From Lunularia cruciata (Eukaryota; Streptophyta; Marchantiopsida; Lunulariales; Lunulariaceae), in the NCBI GenBank assembly GCA_948567375.1, contig CAOYZS010000005.1, forward strand, positions 310,001-374,000: a DNA stretch of 64,000 nucleotides, read 5' to 3'. Positions 59,593-64,000 of this stretch are shown here, piece by piece (position 1 is the stretch's first letter; the number at the start of each line of letters is the position of its first letter). Made by a program: the position numbers and the translations under genes. The notes below the pieces were generated by a model. The model had not been told where the DNA came from. It made no database searches and was given only the letters and a program-made list of their open reading frames with translations.

Positions 59593-60088
59593 ATCATCCC
59601 CCTAGCTGGCGGTTAGGTCCCTCTAACTCCCAATAGCCATCTACTCCAAGTATATGGTATACCCTATGATATGCAAAGATTAGAAGACCGGGTGCTATGG
59701 AGCTCCATTGTTAGTTGCCTATCTACAATCTATACCATATAAAGAATGAACTAGCTATAGGTCAAGTACATCAGGACATAACCACTATCCTCGAGGAACC
59801 ACCGTGAAGGGAGGAGTCATCCTCTCAAACAACTATCACACACTAACATAGTAGTAGCTCCACCAAAAGAGCCACATAACATACACCTCAAGCCTGCATG
59901 TACAAGTGCCAAGCTTGGATCCATAGTACCATCAATGTTTGGGAGGTGGCATGGCACACAATTGCGCACATGATCCTTCCAAACAACACCATCACGTCCT
60001 TCCAACACAAGGACTCCAGATGGCAAAACCTCATGCACTCTCAAGATAGTGTTCCTTGTCCAAACATCAAGTGTCATTGGTGCAATAT
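59593..60088 (-). pseudogene. Family B pol C-terminus with PHD-like finger
   Basis: Minus-strand 95-codon stretch: TLDVWTRNTILRVHEVLPSG, LVLEGRDGVVWKDHVRNC, CHLPNIDGTMDPSLA, then LRCMLCGSFGGATTMLVCDS with CLRGWH following on after a frameshift. The Cys/His spacing (C-x2-C ... C-x2-C-x4-H) matches a PHD-type zinc finger. It is cut at 60088 by LTR k. The purine tract CTAGGGGGATGAT (59593-59605) precedes the LTR. Confidence 0.75.
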
Positions 60089-60760
60089 TGTGACAACCCA
60101 GCAAATATCACTTTTGCGGTAATTGGATAAGTAAAGTTCATTCCCGCAAAGATACTATGCAGAAATGTCCAAATACAAAGTCAAAAGTCACAATTGCAGT
60201 TCTTCTTGGTTTCTTCTTTAATCTCTCAGGTAGAAACTACACCCAAAAGAGAGTAATAAACTCACAATCTTGACAACTTGTCACGAATACACACACATAA
60301 TCACATCATAGCAAATTCTGTCCAAACAACTCTTGAGTGTGATGATTCAGATTCTCCCAAAGATGGCACTTCACTGCGAAGCACAATTTCACCTCAGAAT
60401 TGTGTTCCACCCTTCCACTAAAGGCACAACTTCCTCGATCAAAATTGCTTCACATCAACTTCATGCTGCACTCACAAATGCAGAATACTACCAACACTAC
60501 AATTCCTCTCAGATTTGTCAAGGCATTGCTCCTATGCACTTCACTCAGGATCAAACACACAGAATGAAGATCAAGGCTACAGATTCCAACATCCACAGAC
60601 ACACTGACTTGCTCTTTGGAATTCTCCACACACTCACAACTACAAACATGAAATTGACAATTGGAATTAAGCTTAAGCGATGAGCACTGAGAACAACACT
60701 TTGTTTTATCTATCTTTAGAAATATAAATACTGAATAACATAGGACTGCGAATGCTCCCT

Positions 60761-60767
60761 TTAAATA
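60761..60767 (-). promoter_or_regulatory. Conserved TATTTAA box, k
   Basis: Minus strand GTATTTAAAGGGAGC, at the conserved site after the protein stop, kept even in this diverged subtype. Confidence 0.5.
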
Positions 60768-60887
60768 CTAAAGCAAATGGTAGACCTCCCTACCTATGCA
60801 CCGCTTCCTAACATCTCTTTCTACTTGCAGATCCCAAGAGGCAATCTATCTCTTCATATCCGCCTCTTCCTATCTCAAAATAGATAC

Positions 60888-63435
60888 TTATCCTGATCCG
60901 ATGTCTACCTCATCATTGGCTTCCAAACCCAATGATCTTCCCACTACTTCTCCTTCCTCAAGTATAGTTAAGTCTACCAATTCCTTCACTAATTCTACTA
61001 CTTCTACACTAGGAACTACAATTGAGCTCAGGAGTGACTTATCTAACTCTCTATCTCCTGACCCACTCTTCTCTAATGTGTCAATTATCAAGTCCGATGA
61101 CGCTTGAATTCCTATTTTTGCAATATCCGGTTTCTTCTCCAATGTCACACTATTCCAAATCTTCTCTAACTCCGAATTGACTAAATCTAATCTAAGACTA
61201 ACATTGTTCTCTACTTCTAACATTTTCCTATCTACGTGTTCCCTCAATCGGATCAACAAGGTGTTCATGTCCACATCCTTGGCTTTTCTATTCCGAGTTT
61301 CTTGCACAAGTAACTTCAACTCATGTAGGCGGGCTTCTTCCAATCTCCCTTCAGCCTCCATGCTTAAGATTGCTCTCAACTTCCCCGCAACTTCACCCAC
61401 TGATTCTGATGCATATCCTCGAGAACGTTCTACCTTCAACTCCTCACGATACATCTTCAACTCGTCTTCGTACTCCACAGCAAGCATCTTCTTCTCCTCT
61501 GCATACTGCATGCTCTGCCTTTCCATGCTCTTGACAAGTTCTCGTAATTGTTCATCTTCTTCTTGCCTAGCTGCCAACTCTCTCTGCCATGCTTGATCTT
61601 TCGCCGCTGCACTCTTCTTCAAACTATCCAACTCTTGCTCCATTACAATGGTCATCGCCTTCAAATGAACATTCTCAATGCACACATCACTCACTTCCTC
61701 CTTCATCTTGCTGAGGCACATTGCCTGTTCTGTTAATTCTCTGGCTCGCCTCTGCAGTTCCTTCTCTTTTACCTCGTAGCTTTCTTGTAACATGGTAAGA
61801 GTCTTCTTTGTCAAGCCTTCCTCCCTCCGGAGTTCTTCCACTCTTCAATTCTTTGGACTTGTTGCTCCTACAACTCCTTCACTTCACTCATCAAATACAT
61901 CACCACTTGCAACTCGTTCATCCCCTTTGTGCAATCTTGGGGAATTACCTTCCGATGATCCTTCAGTAGCTCCAGCACGGTGTGACCACCTTTGTCAAAT
62001 ACGATATTCTGCCAAAGTTCCCTTCCTCTTTATCATCATCTTCGTCTTGAGTCTTCACCTCCGTCATCAGCTCCTTCATCTGAAGTTGCGATCTTCGTAT
62101 CTTCATCATTTCGGTACTTTCTTTGTCTTGGCCTCTTCAACTCGGCCCCATGGGATTCCCCTCTTTCTCTTCTGGTCTTGGCTTGTTCACCTCCATCACC
62201 TGACAAGCCTCACTGACTGCCACGGATTGCTGAACTTCTGGCTCCCCATTGCTATCACTCTCGGACTCCTCACTTTTTAAGGTGAGCTCTTCTTCTTTAG
62301 ATTCCTCCTCTTGCGACTTGGTTTCTTCCCCAGACTCCGATCCCGATGATGCATCTTTCACCATCTTTGTAGTCTTTAAAATCAGCCGCCGAGTCTTTCT
62401 TTGAGTGGGAGGTGACTTTGCTTCTTTGGGTTTGCCACATTTCTTTGTCTTTGGACTGGTAATTTCTTTGACCTTCCACTGTCCGATCTTCAAGAAATAT
62501 TCATCATTTGCTTGAAGATGCAGCGTATATTGGCGCTCTTCCTCGTCTGCTTCCCGTTGTAAATCCGGATGAACGTGGGACACCATACAATGATGCTCCT
62601 CTTCGGTCAGCAGGTTCAATCTGAAGTAGAAATTTGCTGCAAACGGTGCAAAGTAATGCGGTGGCGAGCCCGTCCGCCAATTAACCACCATCTGCCTTGT
62701 GCGGTGGTGAAAGCACTTCACCCAATTCACTGGAACTCTTGCAAACATCTAATGGAAGAGCACGGCTTGCTGCATGTTCACATAGGTGGTTTGTTATGGC
62801 TTGAACATGGCCATCATCGCCCCCACAATGCTTCTTCGGATCGGATCCCGATAGGACTCCACCTTGTATCCATTCGTTGTTCTTGGAGCGAAAAATGAGT
62901 TGCAGATCTTTGCGGTCTCCTTTGTAGCATCACACTTCTGATAGAAGGTGATCCCCATCGGCTCTCCTACTTATCTCCCCAATACTAACCTCCAATCCGA
63001 CTCAATCCATCGAGCAGGGTTGCCTCTCTTCCCTTCCACCTCGGGACCCTCTTCACAATTACTGGCAACAATCTTTGCCATCACTCCCGAGAAACTAAAA
63101 TTCCAGTTCCATGCTAAAAATGTAATACGAAGTCTAGTCAAGACTTTGATTCTAGCTACTACATCTAATCTTTGGATTGCAAAACCTCACACCGCCAGCG
63201 CATTGGCCACCTTCTTCGCCATGATCTGTTCTCTCGTTCTACGATGCTGGAAGATGAGACCCTCTCTTGGATGAGACACTCTAACTCCCTCGGGGTTTCG
63301 GAAAATCTCACTCTTGATGGGCTTCTGGACACGCATTACTACATGACGACTACTCAAAAGGATTGGAAATTTACTCGGAACATTCAACTTGTCCCTACAC
63401 AGTCGCAATTTTATATTACCCCGAATCATAATCAT
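60888..63435 (-). pseudogene. LTR-encoded protein, k copy (diverged subtype, long open blocks)
   Basis: Stop TAA at 60888. Long open blocks: 61841-60888 (317 codons: coiled-coil with QAWQRELAARQEEDEQLREL, LHELKLLVQETRNRKAKD, DNVSLRLDLVNSELEK, LEKSGSGDRELDKS, final DIGSG), 62748-62137 (203 codons: INWVKCF-type segment, SPPHYFAPFAANFYFRLNLL, HVHPDLQREADEEERQYTL, acidic region) and 63435-63187 (N-terminal part). Between 62750 and 63190 the AWNWNFSFSGVM and RWIESDWRLVLGR phrases are present with two stops. The domain order equals that of E2 although many residues differ, which argues for past selection on the protein. Confidence 0.82.
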
Positions 63436-63788
63436 TCTTTAGTCAATTTCAGCTTCGAACATCTCTCTTCTGCGTGCAAATCCCGGTCACTATCAAGACA
63501 TGCTTCTTCTGCCCCCGCCGTTTCTTGAAATGTACTTTCTTGCCACGTACCAAGGTTGTTAAATGGTCTTTGTATCTCCTGTGCCTTCCGACCCAAAGAC
63601 GGTGCTCTTTGGACTTCTTCTATCGTACTACTTTTCCGAGTACCTCCATCATCGGATCCGATGTCATCTTCTTCGGATGTCCTCCGAAGTTACTTTCGTC
63701 CATTCTTCATCCGCAATTTGACTTTTTGTGCTTACTTCTTCTCTTAAACACAAATAAACATAGAAAAAGAAAAAAAGTGGGTACCACA

Positions 63789-63802
63789 TACCCCCTCCCT
63801 CA
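63789..63802 (-). other. Polypurine tract of family A, overlapping the pol stop codon
   Basis: Minus strand TGAGGGAGGGGGTA immediately before LTR start TGTGG. The TGA is the in-frame stop of pol. This is the expected plus-strand primer site and leaves no spacer between pol and LTR. Confidence 0.8.
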
Positions 63803-64000
63803 AATGTGAGTGTCCCCACAAACACCGACAATTGGGTTTTTATACAAAGTCGGGTTTGGGGTCCAATATTTTCCAACCCTCCAACCATTGATGCAAGTTG
63901 CAAAAAGACTGCCATCCAGGTCTGCAAGTTGAATAGAACCATTAATATATAGGTGCATCACATGATACGGTCCCATCTACCTTAGATGTAATTTTCATGG
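63800..64000 (-). pseudogene. Family A integrase C-terminus (GPY module), runs off the window
   Basis: The minus-strand frame ends at TGA 63800. It contains GPYHVMHLYINGSIQLADLD followed by a GSLFATCINGWRVGKYW segment. GPY followed by beta-rich sequence and a final basic/aromatic stretch is the GPY/F module at the end of Ty3/gypsy integrases. A stop just upstream of GPY (near 63976) suggests this copy is also damaged. The remainder of pol and gag should lie to the right. Confidence 0.8.

Larger units (their letters stand above)
60089..63788 (-). mobile_element. Family A 3' LTR (k), minus strand
   Basis: TGTGACAACCC at 60089 to GGGTACCACA at 63788, 3700 bp. Its 5' end is directly preceded (minus strand) by a polypurine tract and the integrase C-terminus, so this is the 3' LTR of an element whose body lies to the right. 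The outer flank is AATAT (60084-60088), inside family B pol; the same five bases are expected beyond the 5' LTR outside the window. It belongs to a subtype different from E2/u, with x the closest copy here. Confidence 0.93.

Overview
This window is plant nuclear DNA made almost entirely of nested, decayed LTR retrotransposons. No intact host gene, rRNA or tRNA was recognised. AT-rich sequence, piled-up Ty3/gypsy elements and a tRNA-Asp primer site suggest a large-genome seed plant. The gymnosperm-like look is an impression from the element families, not proof.

Two retroelement families account for nearly everything from about 2.2 kb rightward. Family A is the striking one. Its repeat unit is 3.4-3.8 kb when full length, begins TGTGG(T/C)ACCC, ends GGGTTGTCACA, and is flanked by 5-bp target-site duplications (TSDs) in six cases. 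It carries its own long reading frame of about 850 codons. The unit is an LTR. In three copies its 3' end runs straight into a primer-binding site complementary to tRNA-Asp, and in one copy its 5' end is directly preceded by a polypurine tract and the integrase C-terminus (GPY motif) of a Ty3/gypsy pol. So family A is a Ty3/gypsy element with giant LTRs, each encoding a protein with a globular N-terminal domain, an acidic middle, a basic patch and a long coiled-coil. Its internal gag-protease-RT is seen, decayed, at 22.9-26.9 kb. Family B is a different Ty3/gypsy element with a ~660-bp LTR and a PHD-like zinc finger at the end of pol.

Layout. 1-2.2 kb: a CCHC zinc-knuckle pseudogene and unassigned sequence. 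2.2-4.5 kb: family B gag-like remnant, leader and LTR fragment, minus strand. 4.5-22.9 kb: a Russian-doll stack of A LTRs (A0, a, b, then H inserted in b, then E1 and E2 inserted in H), ending in m. 22.9-29.2 kb: A internal region (RT, protease, gag, PBS) and its 5' LTR, minus strand. 29.2-35.1 kb: family B LTR and pol, split by two short A LTRs (f and n). 35.1-48.9 kb: more A LTRs (t, g, o, x, y, h, i), with a well-preserved solo LTR u at 43900-47655. 48.9-58.9 kb: A fragments j, q and z, then 5' LTR v (with w inside), PBS and gag start. 58.9-64 kb: family B LTR and pol tail invaded by A 3' LTR k, whose pol begins at the right edge and continues beyond the window.

All reading frames are damaged. 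Where homologous copies can be compared, the stops look mostly like C-to-T (or G-to-A) changes of CGA, CAA, CAG or TGG codons, as expected of long-methylated transposons. All homology calls come from reading motifs and comparing copies with each other by eye; no database search was run.
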